From the NCBI GenBank assembly GCA_947381415.1, contig CANCVB010000001.1, positions 1-64,000 on the forward strand: a stretch of DNA of 64,000 nt. The letters are read 5' to 3'. Below the pieces are notes generated by a model. The model had not been told where the DNA came from and made no database searches. It saw only the letters and a program-made list of their open reading frames with translations. Below, one piece after another: positions 51,572-63,001 of this stretch. Positions within the stretch are counted from its first letter, which is position 1; each line of letters starts with the position of its first letter. Position numbers and translations under genes: made by a program. Source of the stretch: Burkholderiales bacterium. Its GTDB lineage: Bacteria; Pseudomonadota; Gammaproteobacteria; Burkholderiales; Burkholderiaceae_C.

Positions 51572-52688
51572 GGACGACAATCAAACAATGGAAACACAGG
51601 CAAAGAGTTTAGCGACTGCTTTACAAGCGCTGATCAAAGCGCGTTTGGCTGGCGATGGCGGTTGGTTGCCATTTGACCGCTTCATGGCATTGGCCTTGTA
51701 TGCGCCCGGCTTGGGCTACTACGCCGCCAGCCAAAACCAGATTGGCCACATGCCCGCACAAGGCAGCGATTTTGTCACCGCACCCGAGATGTCTGCGTAT
51801 TTCGGCCGCGCCTTGGCGCGCAGTGTGGCGCAGGCCTTGGCGCACACGCAAACCCATGCGCTGGTGGAATTTGGTGCAGGTAACGGCAGCTTGGCCGCGC
51901 AGTTATTGCAGGCTTTGGGCGATGCGGTGCAAAGTTACACCATTGTGGAAGTGTCAGGCCCCTTGCGCGAACGCCAAGCGCAAACGCTGGCTGCATTCGG
52001 TACGCGTGTGCGTTGGGCGCAGGCGTTGCCTGAGCACATCGAGGCGGTGGTGATTGGCAACGAAGTGCTTGACGCCATGCCCGTGCGCCTTTTGCAGCGC
52101 ACAGCCGGGGTGTGGCATGAGCGCGGTGTGGTGTGGGATGCGGTGTCGGGAGGTTTTGCCTGGCAGGACCGTTTGACCGATGCAACCCCACCCATCGCCA
52201 TCGAGGGCGTGCACGATTACCTCACCGAAATTCACCCGCAAGCACAGGCTTTTGTGCACAGTGTGGGGGAACGTTTGCAGCGCGGCGCGATGTTCTTGAT
52301 CGACTACGGGTTTCCAGAAGCCGAGTACTACCATGTGCAACGCCACATGGGCACCTTGATGTGTCACCAGGCACACCGCAGCGACAGCCAACCTTTGCAG
52401 GATGTGGGCAACAAAGACATCACGGCGCACATCAATTTCACCGGCGTGGCCTTGGCTGCACAAGCGGTGGGTTTGCAGGTGTTGGGCTATACCAGCCAAG
52501 CGCATTTCCTCCTCAACAGTGGTTTGTTAGACCTGTTGGCGCAAGCACCCTTGGCCGACAAGGCCATGGCACTGAAGTTGATCAACGAGCACGAGATGGG
52601 TGAGTTGTTCAAAGTGATTGCCTTGGGCCATGATGCGGCTTGGCTACCCATGGGTTTTGTGCAAGGCGATAGAACACACAGGTTGTGA
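51570..52688 (+). CDS. MidA/NDUFAF7-type SAM-dependent methyltransferase
   Basis: 372 residues from ATG 51570; ATG 51588 is an alternative and no start has a well-spaced binding site. DUF185 proteins are SAM methyltransferases; NDUFAF7 methylates an Arg of a complex I subunit. Seen: FDRFMALALYAPGLGYYA near residue 32, GSDFVTAPEMSAYFGRALA, the SAM motif VEFGAGNGSLAAQLL near 125, NEVLDAMPVRL near 170, and FLIDYGFPEAEYYH near 265. It is divergent from the folM operon with no space between starts. A small DUF2905 gene follows four bases after its stop. Confidence 0.85.
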   Translation: MDDNQTMETQAKSLATALQALIKARLAGDGGWLPFDRFMALALYAPGLGYYAASQNQIGHMPAQGSDFVTAPEMSAYFGRALARSVAQALAHTQTHALVEFGAGNGSLAAQLLQALGDAVQSYTIVEVSGPLRERQAQTLAAFGTRVRWAQALPEHIEAVVIGNEVLDAMPVRLLQRTAGVWHERGVVWDAVSGGFAWQDRLTDATPPIAIEGVHDYLTEIHPQAQAFVHSVGERLQRGAMFLIDYGFPEAEYYHVQRHMGTLMCHQAHRSDSQPLQDVGNKDITAHINFTGVALAAQAVGLQVLGYTSQAHFLLNSGLLDLLAQAPLADKAMALKLINEHEMGELFKVIALGHDAAWLPMGFVQGDRTHRL

Positions 52689-52692
52689 ACAT

Positions 52693-52887
52693 ATGTTTCG
52701 TTGGTTGATTGTGGTTTTCTTGGCCTTGCTGTTGATTCAGGGCATCACGCCGTGGTTGCAAAAACTCGGCTTTGGCCGATTGCCGGGTGACTTGCGCTTT
52801 CGCTTGTTTGGGCGAGACATATTCATTCCTTTGACCACCACCATCATTCTCAGCATGGTGTGTGCCGCGCTCTCCAAACTGCTGTGA
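52693..52887 (+). CDS. DUF2905 small membrane protein
   Basis: 64 residues, the normal size for DUF2905. A first hydrophobic helix (WLIVVFLALLLIQGITPWL) leads to GFGRLPGDLRFRLFGRDIFIPLTTTIILS, the family signature with GRLPGD and the second helix. The ATG at 52693 starts four bases after the methyltransferase stop. Upstream in-frame Met codons lie inside that gene and are rejected. Function unknown. Confidence 0.85.
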   Translation: MFRWLIVVFLALLLIQGITPWLQKLGFGRLPGDLRFRLFGRDIFIPLTTTIILSMVCAALSKLL

Positions 52888-52994
52888 AACGCGGTATGGC
52901 AAGCCCTGAACAGCGCAAGCCTTGTGCGAATTGCCAGTTAACATGTGTGTCATCTATGTGCATGACGGCTTCTCTTCAACAACAACGTGGCGCG

Positions 52995-54194
52995 ATGAAG
53001 CCCCGAGTGGTCTTGTGGCTCGCCCTGGTCTTGGTTGTGCTGATGGCCTCGGTGTGGTATTTCCCGTCGCTATCAAACAGCTTGTTGGGTATGTGGACGG
53101 GTCATGAGGCAGCGAGCCCTGCCGATGCCCGCGGCAAAAACACCAAGAACGGCAAAGGCGGTGGCGAGGGTTCGCGCAACACGCCGGTGAGTGTGGGGGA
53201 CGTGCGTCAAATGGATGTTCGCTACACCGTGCAAGCAGCGGGTACGTTGATGGCGCTCAATACCGCCGTGGTGCGCGCCAAGGTCGATGGGGAACTCAAA
53301 GCCCTGCGTTTTACCGAAGGTCAATTTGTGCAGGCAGGACAGTTACTGGCCGAGATTGATCCCCGTCCCTTTGAGGCGCAACTCAGCCAAGCCCAAGGTC
53401 AGTACGCCCGAGACGCGTCACTTTTGAAAAACGCAGAACTGGATTTGCAACGCTACCAAGACTTGCTCAGCAAGGACGCGATTGCGCGCCAACAGGTCGA
53501 GACACAAGCCGCGCTGGTGCGTCAATTGCAGGGCACGGTGCAAGCCGATCAAGCGCAAATTGATTTAGCCAAACTGCAACTGTCCTACACCCGAGTGACC
53601 GCGCCTATCAGTGGGCGTTTGGGTTTGAAACAGGTGGAGCTGGGCAGCTTGGTGCGCTCAAGCGACCCCAATGGCTTGGTCAGTATCACCCAAACCCAGC
53701 CCATGGCAGTGGTGTTTTCGGTGCCAGAGATGCATGTGCCCCTGATCATGCGCAAGTTAAAAGCGGGTCAAGCCTTGCCAGTCGAGGCATGGGACCGTGA
53801 CCAAAAAGTGCGTTTGGCGCAAGGGCGTGTCAGTACCACCGATAACGCCATCGATGTCGCGACCGGCACCTTGCGTTTGAAAGCCACCTTGGACAACCGT
53901 GACGCCAGTTTGTTTCCCAACCAGTTTGCCAATATACGACTGCAACTCGATACGCTGAAACAAGCCTTGGTGGTGCCTGCCCAAGCGGTGCAGCGCGGTA
54001 CCGCCGGCACCTTTGTGTATGTGGTGCAAGCCGATCACACGGTGCAGGTGAAGACCGTGCAACTCGATGCGGTGGAGGGTGATTGGCAGGCGGTCAAAGC
54101 AGACTTGCAAGTCGGTCAGCAAGTGGTGACCGATGGTGCCGACCGCTTGCGCAGCGGCAGTGGGGTGGAGGTGGTGAAAGCGCCCAAGCCATGA
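52995..54194 (+). CDS. mdtA: RND efflux periplasmic adaptor, MdtA type
   Basis: 399 residues from the ATG at 52995; ATG 52962 is also possible and both lack clear binding sites. An N-terminal membrane anchor ([19 protein letters not shown]) precedes a Gly/Lys-rich linker, the lipoyl-like half ([36 protein letters not shown]), a helical hairpin (about 130-200) and the second lipoyl half ([25 protein letters not shown]). The beta-barrel and membrane-proximal domains follow. It links inner-membrane RND pumps to the outer-membrane channel. The stop overlaps mdtB (ATGA). Confidence 0.9.
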   Translation: MKPRVVLWLALVLVVLMASVWYFPSLSNSLLGMWTGHEAASPADARGKNTKNGKGGGEGSRNTPVSVGDVRQMDVRYTVQAAGTLMALNTAVVRAKVDGELKALRFTEGQFVQAGQLLAEIDPRPFEAQLSQAQGQYARDASLLKNAELDLQRYQDLLSKDAIARQQVETQAALVRQLQGTVQADQAQIDLAKLQLSYTRVTAPISGRLGLKQVELGSLVRSSDPNGLVSITQTQPMAVVFSVPEMHVPLIMRKLKAGQALPVEAWDRDQKVRLAQGRVSTTDNAIDVATGTLRLKATLDNRDASLFPNQFANIRLQLDTLKQALVVPAQAVQRGTAGTFVYVVQADHTVQVKTVQLDAVEGDWQAVKADLQVGQQVVTDGADRLRSGSGVEVVKAPKP

Positions 54195-57100
54195 ACCTGT
54201 CGCGCATATTTATATTGCGACCGGTCGCGACATCGCTGATGATGTTCGCGCTTTTGTTGGGGGGCGCATTGGCTTACCGGTTTTTACCGGTGGCCTCTTT
54301 GCCGCAAATCGATTACCCCACCATTCAGGTGAGCACGCTCTACCCAGGTGCCAGCCCCGAGGTGATGACCGCCACTGTCACCGCGCCTCTCGAGCGCCAA
54401 TTGGGTCAAATGCCTGGTTTGGACCAAATGACCTCAGTCAGCTCGGCGGGCGCATCGGTGATGACTTTGCGCTTTTCGCTCAAGCTTCCATTGGATGTGG
54501 CGGAGCAGCAGGTACAGGCCGCCATCAATGCTGCCATTGGGGTCTTGCCAAACGACCTGCCGATGCCGCCTGCTTACAGCAAGGTCAATCCCGCAGATGC
54601 GCCGGTGCTGACCTTGGCCATCAGCTCGCCCTCGTTGCCCATTACCCGAGTGCACGACATGGTGGAAAACCGTTTGGCCATGCGCTTGTCGCAAGTGGCG
54701 GGGGTGGGTTTGGTCAGCATCGCTGGCGCACAGCGTCCCGCTGTGCGGGTACAGGTGAACAGCCAAGCCTTGAGTGCGGCAGGCTTTTCTTTGGACGATG
54801 TGCGAACCGCCATCAACCAAGCCAATGTCAGCATGGCCAAAGGCAGTTTGGATGGTGCAGCACGCGCCTCGAGTTTGGATACCAATGACCAAATGCTGTC
54901 CGCCCAAGACTATGCCAATTTGGTGTTGGCCTACAAAAATGGCAACCCATTGCGCCTGCGCGATGTGGCTTCGATTGTCGAGGCCCCCGAGAACAACCGC
55001 TTATCGGCATGGGCCAACACACAGGCCGCGGTGATCGTGAATATTCAGCGCCAGCCTGGCGCGAATGTGATCGAAACGGTGCAAAGGGTACAGGCCTTGT
55101 TGCCCTCCTTGCGCGCCGCCTTGCCCGCGAGCTTGGATGTGCAAGTCATGACCGATCGCACCACCACCATTCGGGCATCGGTTCAGGATGTGCAGTTGGA
55201 GTTGCTGTTGTCGGTCGCTTTGGTGGTGATGGTGATATTTGTGTTTTTGCGCAATGCCGCCGCCACCATGATTCCGGCGGTGGTCGTGCCCTTGTCACTG
55301 GTGGGCACGTTTGCGGTGATGTATTTGGCGGGTTTTTCCATCAACAACCTGACCTTGATGGCACTGACTGTGGCCACGGGTTTTGTGGTGGACGACGCCA
55401 TTGTGATGATTGAAAACATTGCCCGCTTTTTGCAAGACCCCCACACACCACGCACACCCGTGCAGGCGGCATTGGAGGGTGCGCAGCAAATGGGTTTCAC
55501 CATTGTGTCGCTGACCTTTTCGCTGATAGCGGTTTTGATCCCTTTGTTGTTCATGGGTGATGTGGTGGGGCGCTTGTTCCATGAATTTGCCATTACCTTG
55601 GCCGTCGCTATTTTGTTGTCGGCAGTGGTGTCGCTCACGCTTACCCCTATGTTGTGCGCATATGTCTTGCGCGTTCCCACCGACAAAACCTCGGCTTTAG
55701 ACACAGGTGCTTGGCTGCAACGCTGGTTGCATGTGTATGGCAAGACCTTGAACTGGGTGTTGGACAGACCGATGGCGACCTTGGCCACGTTTGCCCTCAC
55801 ACTGGTGCTCACCGTGTTGACGTATTTGGTCAGTCCCAAGGGCTTTTTCCCTTTGCAAGACACCGGTGCGGTGCAAGTCATCACCGAGGCCACCCAGTCC
55901 ACTTCGTTTGCGGCCATGTCCGAGCGCCAACAAGCGTTGGCGCGTTTGCTGCTACAAGACCCTGCGGTGCAAAGTTTGACCTCGTTCATCGGCGTGGACG
56001 GGCCCAATGCCAGTTTGAACGCAGGGCGCATGACCTTGAATTTGGTGCCCAAGCCACAGCGCCACGAAGACCTGTCGCAAAGCTTGGCGCGGCTTCAAAC
56101 CATCAGCCAACAGGTCACGGGTTTGCAGGTGTATTTGCAAGCCTTGCAAGACCTGAGCTTAGAGGACCGTGTGTCGCGCAGCCCGTTTCGGATGTTGCTC
56201 AGTGGCCCGGATGGTCAAGCGCTGGGGCTTGCATCGCAACATCTGCTGGAGCGCTTGCGCCACGACCCTGCACTCGCAGACGTGGCCACCGATTACCAAG
56301 ACCAAGGCTTGCAAGCCTATGTGCGCATCGACCGTGAGGCTGCGGCACGCTTGGGCGTGACCGTCTTGGCCATCGATAACGCCCTCTACAACGCATTCGG
56401 TCAACGCTTGGTGTCCACCATCTTCACCCAGAGCAACCAGTACCGCGTGGTGTTGGAGGTTCAAGCGCAAGACCGCATCGGACCAACGGCTTTGTCACTG
56501 ATACGGGTGCCCTCTGTGAATGGCGGCCAAGTACCGCTCAGCAGTGTGGCCAAGGTGGAGGAGCGTTCGGCGCTGCTGAGCATTTTGCATGTGGCGCAAT
56601 TTCCTGCGGTCACTGTGTCGTTCAAACCGGCACAAGGCGCATCGCTGGGTGAAGCTGTGCAAGCCATGGAGCGGCATTGGCAGGCTTTGCGCTCCGAGGA
56701 AGACCTGCCTGCCTCTATCGAGACACGTTTTGAAGGTGCAGCATTGGCGTTTCAAGCCTCGCTGACCAACAGTTTGTGGTTGGTGTTGGCGGCCGTGGTG
56801 ACCATGTACATCGTGTTGGGCGTGCTCTATGAAAGCTATGTTCACCCCATCACCATTTTGTCTACCCTGCCTTCGGCCGCATTGGGCGCACTCTTGGCTT
56901 TGTTGCTGGCGCGCTCAGAGTTGGGTTTGATCGCCGTGATGGGCATTGTGTTGTTGATTGGCATTGTCAAGAAAAACGCCATCATGATGATTGACTTTGC
57001 GCTGGACGCGCAACGCCACCAAGGCATGCCTGCACGGGAGGCCATGTACCAAGCCTGCTTGCTGCGTTTTCGCCCGATTCTGATGACCACCTTGTGTGCC

Positions 57101-57277
57101 ATGTTGGGGGCTTTGCCCCTCATGCTGGGCACTGGCGTAGGCAGTGAATTGCGCCATCCGTTGGGTGTCACCTTGGTGGGGGGATTGGTATTGAGTCAGT
57201 GGTTGACCTTGTTCACCACGCCCGTGATTTATTTGCAACTTGACGCTTGGGCGCAGCGTCGCGCCGCACGCGCATGA
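54191..57277 (+). CDS. mdtB: RND efflux permease, MdtB type
   Basis: 1028 residues. The N-terminus ([50 protein letters not shown]; key residues RPVA, LPQIDYP, GASPE) follows MdtB rather than AcrB. TM4 contains the proton-relay pair in [15 protein letters not shown] near residue 400. TM10-12 contain [21 protein letters not shown]. MdtB and MdtC form a mixed trimer that exports bile-salt-like compounds, novobiocin and some metals in enterobacteria. The start overlaps the mdtA stop, and the stop overlaps mdtC. Confidence 0.93.
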   Translation: MNLSRIFILRPVATSLMMFALLLGGALAYRFLPVASLPQIDYPTIQVSTLYPGASPEVMTATVTAPLERQLGQMPGLDQMTSVSSAGASVMTLRFSLKLPLDVAEQQVQAAINAAIGVLPNDLPMPPAYSKVNPADAPVLTLAISSPSLPITRVHDMVENRLAMRLSQVAGVGLVSIAGAQRPAVRVQVNSQALSAAGFSLDDVRTAINQANVSMAKGSLDGAARASSLDTNDQMLSAQDYANLVLAYKNGNPLRLRDVASIVEAPENNRLSAWANTQAAVIVNIQRQPGANVIETVQRVQALLPSLRAALPASLDVQVMTDRTTTIRASVQDVQLELLLSVALVVMVIFVFLRNAAATMIPAVVVPLSLVGTFAVMYLAGFSINNLTLMALTVATGFVVDDAIVMIENIARFLQDPHTPRTPVQAALEGAQQMGFTIVSLTFSLIAVLIPLLFMGDVVGRLFHEFAITLAVAILLSAVVSLTLTPMLCAYVLRVPTDKTSALDTGAWLQRWLHVYGKTLNWVLDRPMATLATFALTLVLTVLTYLVSPKGFFPLQDTGAVQVITEATQSTSFAAMSERQQALARLLLQDPAVQSLTSFIGVDGPNASLNAGRMTLNLVPKPQRHEDLSQSLARLQTISQQVTGLQVYLQALQDLSLEDRVSRSPFRMLLSGPDGQALGLASQHLLERLRHDPALADVATDYQDQGLQAYVRIDREAAARLGVTVLAIDNALYNAFGQRLVSTIFTQSNQYRVVLEVQAQDRIGPTALSLIRVPSVNGGQVPLSSVAKVEERSALLSILHVAQFPAVTVSFKPAQGASLGEAVQAMERHWQALRSEEDLPASIETRFEGAALAFQASLTNSLWLVLAAVVTMYIVLGVLYESYVHPITILSTLPSAALGALLALLLARSELGLIAVMGIVLLIGIVKKNAIMMIDFALDAQRHQGMPAREAMYQACLLRFRPILMTTLCAMLGALPLMLGTGVGSELRHPLGVTLVGGLVLSQWLTLFTTPVIYLQLDAWAQRRAARA

Positions 57278-60200
57278 GTATTTCGTCGCCTTTCATTGCC
57301 AGGCCAGTGGCCACCACCCTGCTGAGTATTGGCATTGCCTTGGCGGGTGGCTTGGCCTATGTTCAACTGCCTGTGGCTCCTTTGCCGCAGGTGGATTTCC
57401 CCACCATCTCGGTGCAGGCCAATGTGCCAGGTGCGAGTCCCGAGACCATGGCCGCCACGGTGGCCACCCCTTTGGAGCGGGTCTTGGGCAATATTGCGGG
57501 GGTGACCGAAATGACCTCGAGTTCGTCACAGGGCAGCACACGCGTGACTTTGCAGTTTGAACTCGAGCGCGATGTCAACGGTGCGGCCCGTGATGTGCAA
57601 GCCGCAATCAATACCGCACAACCCTTGTTACCCACAGGCATGCCCAACCGACCCACCTACAAAAAGGTCAATCCGGCAGACAGCCCAATGCTGGTCTTGG
57701 CATTGACCTCTGATACTTACACACGTGGGCAGATGTACGACTTGGCTTCCACCACTTTGGCCCAACGGTTGGCACAAATCGATGGTGTGGGGCAGGTCAC
57801 GATTGGAGGCGGCGCCTTGCCTGCGGTTCGCATTGCGCTCGACCCCAACAAACTCAGCAACAGTGGTGTGTCGCTGGAGATGGTGCGTCAAGCCGTGGTG
57901 GCCACCCATGCCCACCGTCCCAAAGGCGTGCTTGAAGACAGCCACCAAGCTTGGCAAATCGAGGCCAATGACCAAGCCCACACCGCCCAAGACTATGCAC
58001 CGCTGATCCTGCGCTATGTGAATGGCCAAGCCTTGCGTTTGCAAGATGTGGCGCAAGTTCAGGACTCGGTGCAAGACATTCGCACCGATGGTGTCTCACA
58101 GGGCCAGCCGGCTGTGCTGCTGGTGCTGAATGCACAGCCTGGGGGCAATGTGATTGAAACCGTCGACAGGGTGCGCCATATCTTGCCGATGTTGCAAGCC
58201 GGTTTGCCAGCAGCCGTGCAAATGGCGGTAGTGTTGGACCGCTCGCCGACGGTTCGCGCGTCCTTGTCAGAGATACAAAAGTCGCTGGCACTGTCCATGG
58301 CGCTGGTGATTTTGGTGGTGGCCTTGTTTTTAAAGCGTTGGCAAACCGCCCTCATTCCTGCGGTGGCATTGCCTTTGTCGCTGGCGGGCACCTGTGTGGT
58401 GATGTACCTGATGGGTTTGAGTTTGAACAACCTCACGCTCATGGCCTTGACGATTGCCACCGGCTTTGTGGTCGACGATGCGATTGTGGTGCTGGAAAAC
58501 ATCACCCGACTTCGCGAGCGCGGCATGCCATTGCACCAAGCCTGCTTAGAAGGTTCGCGTGAAATAGGTTTTACGGTCATAGCCATCAGCATTTCTTTGG
58601 TCGCCGTGTTCATCCCGGTCTTGTTCATGGGCGGCGTGCTGGGGCGCTTGTTTCGTGAGTTTGCCGTGGTGATGACCGCAGCCATTTTGGTGTCAATGGT
58701 GGTGTCGTTGACGACCACGCCGACCATGTGTGCGGCATTGCTTTCATCGCAGCCAAGTCAGCGCAAAAATGTTCGGCGCAGCACAGGTGTGCTGGCATAT
58801 CGGCGTGGATTGGCATGGGCCTTACGCCACCAATGGGTGATGTGGTTGGTGTTGCTCGCCACCATTGCGCTCAATGTCACGCTTTACCGCGCCATCCCCA
58901 AAGGCTTTTTCCCTCAGCAAGACACCGGTCGTATCAATGGCTATATTCGTGCCGACCAAAGCTCGTCATTTCAGGCCATGCAGCAACGCTTGCACACCAT
59001 GCTGGCCATTGTGCAGGCCGATCCAGCGGTGCTCAATGTCACGGGCTTTACCGGTGATGGACAACGCAATGCAGCACGCATGTTCATGACCCTCAAGCCA
59101 CGCGATCAACGCGATGCCAGCGCCGAGCAAGTGGTGACGCGCTTGCGTGCGCGTTTGTCCAAAGAAGCTGGTGCACGTTTGTTTTTAACGCCGGTGCAAG
59201 ACATCCGTGTTGGTGGTCGGGTCTCGAACTCAGAGTTTGAATTCAGCATCAAGGCCGATGAACTGGAACAGTTGCGCGAATGGGAGCCCAAGCTGAGACG
59301 CGCTTTGAGCAAACTCAAAGAGTTGGAGGACATCAGCAGCGATTATGAGGAGCGTGGCTTGCAAACCTCGGTGGTGATTGACCGCGATGCCGCTGCGCGT
59401 TTGGGCTTGTCGGTGCGTGCCATTGATACGGTGCTGAGCAATGCTTTCAGCCAACGCCAAATTGGCGTGATCTACAACCCCTTGAACCAGTACAGGGTGG
59501 TGATGGAACTCGCGCCGGCGTATTTGCAAAACGCAGAGTCGTTGAAGCGATTGCAGTTCATCAACGACCGTGGCCAAGCCATTCCATTTTCAAATTTTGC
59601 GCGCATCGAGTTGACCAATACCGCCTTGTCGGTTTCACATGAAGGGGGTGTGCCGTCAGACACCTTCAGCTTCAGTCTGGCGCCAGGCGTATCCTTGTCG
59701 CAAGCCACGCAAGCGATAGACGCGGCGGTTGCGCAGTTGAATTTACCCGTTTCAGTGCGAGGCAGTTTTGCGGGAACAGCCAATGCGTTTCAGCGTTCCT
59801 TGGACACCCAGCCCTTGTTGATTTTTTCGGCTTTGCTGACGCTGTATTTGGTCTTGGGCATGCTGTATGAAAACCTGTTGCATCCTTTGACGATTTTGTC
59901 CACCTTGCCCTCTGCAGGCGTGGGGGCCTTGTTGACCCTCATGGCCATGGGTACAGAGTTCAGCATCATCGCCATGATTGGTGTGATCTTGCTCATAGGC
60001 ATTGTGAAAAAGAACGCTATCTTGATGATCGACTTTGCCCTGCAAAAGCAACGCGCTGGGCGCAGCGCCCCGCAAGCCATTTATTTGGCGGCGCAATTGC
60101 GCTTGCGCCCGATACTGATGACCACCGCAGCGGCCATGCTGGGCGCGATCCCCTTGGCCTTGGCCTACGGTGTGGGTGCCGAGTTGCGCCAACCTTTGGG

Positions 60201-60363
60201 CTTGGCGGTGATCGGCGGTTTGGTGCTGAGTCAACTCTTGACCTTGTTCACCACCCCGATTGTGTTTGTGGGCTTAGAGGCTTTGCGCCAAGGTGTGGTA
60301 GCTTGGCGAACAGGCAAAGCGAACATGCTAAGTTCGTCGGTTTCTGGCAAGGTGGTGGCATGA
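57274..60363 (+). CDS. mdtC: RND efflux permease, MdtC type
   Basis: 1029 residues from the ATG at 57274 (overlap with the mdtB stop). The N-terminus ([23 protein letters not shown], then [13 protein letters not shown]) and [25 protein letters not shown] match MdtC. The relay Asp pair is in [36 protein letters not shown] is in the C-terminal half. MdtC is thought to be the drug-binding partner while MdtB handles protons. The stop overlaps the outer-membrane factor gene by four bases, so all four genes are coupled. Confidence 0.93.
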   Translation: MSISSPFIARPVATTLLSIGIALAGGLAYVQLPVAPLPQVDFPTISVQANVPGASPETMAATVATPLERVLGNIAGVTEMTSSSSQGSTRVTLQFELERDVNGAARDVQAAINTAQPLLPTGMPNRPTYKKVNPADSPMLVLALTSDTYTRGQMYDLASTTLAQRLAQIDGVGQVTIGGGALPAVRIALDPNKLSNSGVSLEMVRQAVVATHAHRPKGVLEDSHQAWQIEANDQAHTAQDYAPLILRYVNGQALRLQDVAQVQDSVQDIRTDGVSQGQPAVLLVLNAQPGGNVIETVDRVRHILPMLQAGLPAAVQMAVVLDRSPTVRASLSEIQKSLALSMALVILVVALFLKRWQTALIPAVALPLSLAGTCVVMYLMGLSLNNLTLMALTIATGFVVDDAIVVLENITRLRERGMPLHQACLEGSREIGFTVIAISISLVAVFIPVLFMGGVLGRLFREFAVVMTAAILVSMVVSLTTTPTMCAALLSSQPSQRKNVRRSTGVLAYRRGLAWALRHQWVMWLVLLATIALNVTLYRAIPKGFFPQQDTGRINGYIRADQSSSFQAMQQRLHTMLAIVQADPAVLNVTGFTGDGQRNAARMFMTLKPRDQRDASAEQVVTRLRARLSKEAGARLFLTPVQDIRVGGRVSNSEFEFSIKADELEQLREWEPKLRRALSKLKELEDISSDYEERGLQTSVVIDRDAAARLGLSVRAIDTVLSNAFSQRQIGVIYNPLNQYRVVMELAPAYLQNAESLKRLQFINDRGQAIPFSNFARIELTNTALSVSHEGGVPSDTFSFSLAPGVSLSQATQAIDAAVAQLNLPVSVRGSFAGTANAFQRSLDTQPLLIFSALLTLYLVLGMLYENLLHPLTILSTLPSAGVGALLTLMAMGTEFSIIAMIGVILLIGIVKKNAILMIDFALQKQRAGRSAPQAIYLAAQLRLRPILMTTAAAMLGAIPLALAYGVGAELRQPLGLAVIGGLVLSQLLTLFTTPIVFVGLEALRQGVVAWRTGKANMLSSSVSGKVVA

Positions 60364-61769
60364 GCATTCAACAAAGAGGACACGGCATCTGGGTGCTGGC
60401 ACTGTGCTTGTGGCTGTCAGGGTGTGCCAGTTGGTTCAAGTCCACGGAGTTGCAAACGCCCACGCCTCGCCAGTTGCCGAGCGCGTTTGCCGCACCGCAA
60501 ACCGCTGCGCTGTCGGGTGAGGCGGTAGATCGCGCATGGTGGACCTTGTTCCAAGACCCGGTGCTTGATGGTTTGCAAACCCAGTTGGAAACCGGCAATG
60601 TGAATCTGCAACTGTTGTCTGCCAAGGTGCGTCAGGCCCAGGCCAGTGTCGCCGCCGCCCAAGCCAGTTTGTGGCCCAGTGTGTCGCTCAATGCGGGTGC
60701 GTCACGCGCAGTCAGCAGCGCTGGCGGGGCAGCAAGCAACACGCTCAGCATCGGTGTGCCGCTGAGCTGGGAACTGGATGTGTGGGGACGCATCGACTTG
60801 CAAACCCAAGCGGCCAAAGCCAATGCATTGGCCACCCAAGAAGATGTGGCGCTGGCGCGTTTGTCTGCGCAAGCCAGCATGGTGCAAACCTATATCGCCT
60901 TGCGTACCGCTGAGCGACAACAAGCGGTGTTAGAGGCCGCCCAAGCCGCTTATGAACGCGCCTTGACGTTGACACGCTACCGCTATGAGGCGGGGGTGGT
61001 GTCTGCGGCTGATGTGGCGCAAGCCGAGTCGCAATGGCAAAGCGCGGTGGCGCAACGCATCGATGTGGAAACCACGCGGCAACAACTCTTGCACAGCTTG
61101 TCCTTTTTGTCAGGTCAAGCCCCTGCGGCCATGTCATTGGCCCCGTCGCAAGCCTTGCCTGTCTTGCCCGCTTTGCCCGTGTTGCTGCCAGCGTCGTTGT
61201 TGCAACGCCGACCCGATGTGCGCGCCGCAGAGATGCGGGTGATGGCCGCCCAAGCACAACTGGGCGTGGCACAGACGGCGTTCTTTCCCACCTTCAGTTT
61301 TGCGGCCAGCACGGGTTACAAAAGCACCGAGTTGGCAAGCTTGCTCAGTACCTCGTCGCGACTGTGGTCTGTGGGGCCAACAATGGCTTTGTCGCTGTGG
61401 GATGGCGGTCAACGACAAGCCGTCAAGGACGATGCGAGCGCGGCCTTGGAGGTGGCGCTGCTGAACTACCAGCAAACCGTGTTGGGCATCTTGCAAGAGG
61501 TGGAAGACAACTTGGTGGCCGCTCACCAACTGCAAGCGCAAGAGGCGGCACAAACCCAGGCCTTGCAGGCTGCTGAGCGCAATTTGCGTATCGCCCAAGC
61601 GCAGTACGCGGCGGGCACGGTCAGTTATTTGAATGTGGTGACCGCGCAAGCCAGCACACTCACTGCACAACGCAATTTGCTGGATGTGCAAAGCCGTCGC
61701 GCTTTGGCGGTGACGCAGTTATTGAAAAATTTGGCGGGACGCTGGCAGCTGGAGGGCGGCACTTCTTAG
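60360..61769 (+). CDS. Outer-membrane efflux lipoprotein, NodT/OprM family
   Basis: 469 residues. The lipobox WLSGC puts the lipidated Cys at residue 22, giving an outer-membrane lipoprotein. Two TolC-type repeats are visible: VNLQLLSAKVRQAQASVAAAQA near 80 and VAQAESQWQSAVAQR near 240, with LLQRRPDVRAAEMRVMAAQAQLGVAQTAFFPTFS, the signature of this family. It supplies the exit channel for the MdtABC pump encoded just upstream (ATGA overlap). Its stop is directly adjacent to the stop of cca on the other strand, with no base between, so no terminator fits there. Confidence 0.93.
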   Translation: MSIQQRGHGIWVLALCLWLSGCASWFKSTELQTPTPRQLPSAFAAPQTAALSGEAVDRAWWTLFQDPVLDGLQTQLETGNVNLQLLSAKVRQAQASVAAAQASLWPSVSLNAGASRAVSSAGGAASNTLSIGVPLSWELDVWGRIDLQTQAAKANALATQEDVALARLSAQASMVQTYIALRTAERQQAVLEAAQAAYERALTLTRYRYEAGVVSAADVAQAESQWQSAVAQRIDVETTRQQLLHSLSFLSGQAPAAMSLAPSQALPVLPALPVLLPASLLQRRPDVRAAEMRVMAAQAQLGVAQTAFFPTFSFAASTGYKSTELASLLSTSSRLWSVGPTMALSLWDGGQRQAVKDDASAALEVALLNYQQTVLGILQEVEDNLVAAHQLQAQEAAQTQALQAAERNLRIAQAQYAAGTVSYLNVVTAQASTLTAQRNLLDVQSRRALAVTQLLKNLAGRWQLEGGTS

Positions 61770-62996
61770 TCAATGTGCCAATACCGCTTTCAGCGCCAAC
61801 AGGCGTGCGGCATCAATGTGTTGACCGATGTGGGCGCCTTTCAAGCCTTGGTGCATGGCCTGCTCAGAGAGCGCGGCGGTATTCACAGACAAAGCTGCTT
61901 GCAACAATCGCTGCAGGTGTGCTGCTTGCGGGTAAGCGCGCTCTTGCAAACCTAAGCGACCGCGTGCATCGCACTCACAGGCTTGCAACACCTGGGCAAA
62001 ACGCTCAGGTCGGCGCAAAGCGTCGCAACGCACCAGCAAGCGCAAGACAGCTTCTGCGCTCAAGCCCAAGCAGCCGTGGATGTGACCATGTTCACGCGCC
62101 ACCACCTCGGCCAGTTCCTTGCAGTGTTGTGGCACCCGCAAACGCTCGCAAACAGCCCGCAGCAGTTTGACGCTGCGTCCCTCATGGCCAATGTGGCGCG
62201 GCAAGGCGCTGGGGTGGGTGTTGCCTTTGCCCAAATCGTGGCACAGGGCGGCAAAGCGCACCTCCAGTGGCATGTTCATGCGCGCGCATTGGTCCAGCAC
62301 CATTTCCAGATGTATACCGGTATCCACCTCGGGGTGGTGCTCTGCGGGTTGGGGCACACCGTACAAGCAAGCCACTTCCGGCAGCAACAGGTGTAAAGCA
62401 CCGCAGTCGCGCAACACCTGCAACATGCGAGAGGGTTGTTGACTCATCAAGCCTTTGGCCAACTCTTGCCAGACGCGTTCAGCCACCAAGGCTTTGACCT
62501 CACCGGCTTGCACCATCTCCACCATCAATGCCTGGGTTTCAGGTGCGACAACAAAGTGGGGAAAGCGCGCCGCAAACCGGGCCAAGCGCAAGATGCGTAC
62601 AGGGTCCTCGCGAAAAGCCAGGCTGACATGGCGCAGCACGCCCTGCTGCAAATCACGTTCACCGCCATAAGGGTCGGTGCGTTGGCCGTGTTCGTCTTGT
62701 GCTATCGCGTTGATGGTGAGGTCGCGTCGGGCCAAGTCCTGCGTCAGCGTGACATCGGGCGCCGCATGCACCACAAAGCCTTTGTAGCCCGGGGCTGTCT
62801 TGCGCTCGGTTCGTGCCAGCGCGTATTCTTCTTTGCTGCGAGGGTGTAAGAACACGGGGAAGTCTTTGCCAACAGGCACAAAGCCTTTGGCCAGCATGTC
62901 CTCTGGCGTGCTGCCCACCACCACCCAGTCACGGTCACTGCCGGAGATACCCAACAACGCATCGCGAACCGCACCACCAACAAGGTAAATCTGCAT
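61770..62996 (-). CDS. cca: CCA-adding tRNA nucleotidyltransferase
   Basis: 408 residues from the ATG at 62996 (a TTG at 63005 would add three). It adds or repairs the 3' CCA of tRNAs without a template. The nucleotidyltransferase motif is [21 protein letters not shown] with metal-binding Asp21 and Asp23. [32 protein letters not shown] and [16 protein letters not shown] are the conserved head and neck motifs. The C-terminal HD domain ([21 protein letters not shown]) is that of class II proteobacterial enzymes with phosphatase activity. The preceding gene on this strand ends five bases upstream. Confidence 0.95.
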   Translation of the reverse strand: MQIYLVGGAVRDALLGISGSDRDWVVVGSTPEDMLAKGFVPVGKDFPVFLHPRSKEEYALARTERKTAPGYKGFVVHAAPDVTLTQDLARRDLTINAIAQDEHGQRTDPYGGERDLQQGVLRHVSLAFREDPVRILRLARFAARFPHFVVAPETQALMVEMVQAGEVKALVAERVWQELAKGLMSQQPSRMLQVLRDCGALHLLLPEVACLYGVPQPAEHHPEVDTGIHLEMVLDQCARMNMPLEVRFAALCHDLGKGNTHPSALPRHIGHEGRSVKLLRAVCERLRVPQHCKELAEVVAREHGHIHGCLGLSAEAVLRLLVRCDALRRPERFAQVLQACECDARGRLGLQERAYPQAAHLQRLLQAALSVNTAALSEQAMHQGLKGAHIGQHIDAARLLALKAVLAH

Positions 62997-63001
62997 GGTG
63001 C

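Noticed and set aside
58224-60528. GGCGGTAG at 58224-58231 and 60521-60528, resembling the ops core for RfaH
   Set aside because: Both lie inside mdtC and the efflux lipoprotein gene, far from the RfaH-like gene, and lack the rest of the ops sequence; an 8-mer is expected by chance at this frequency.
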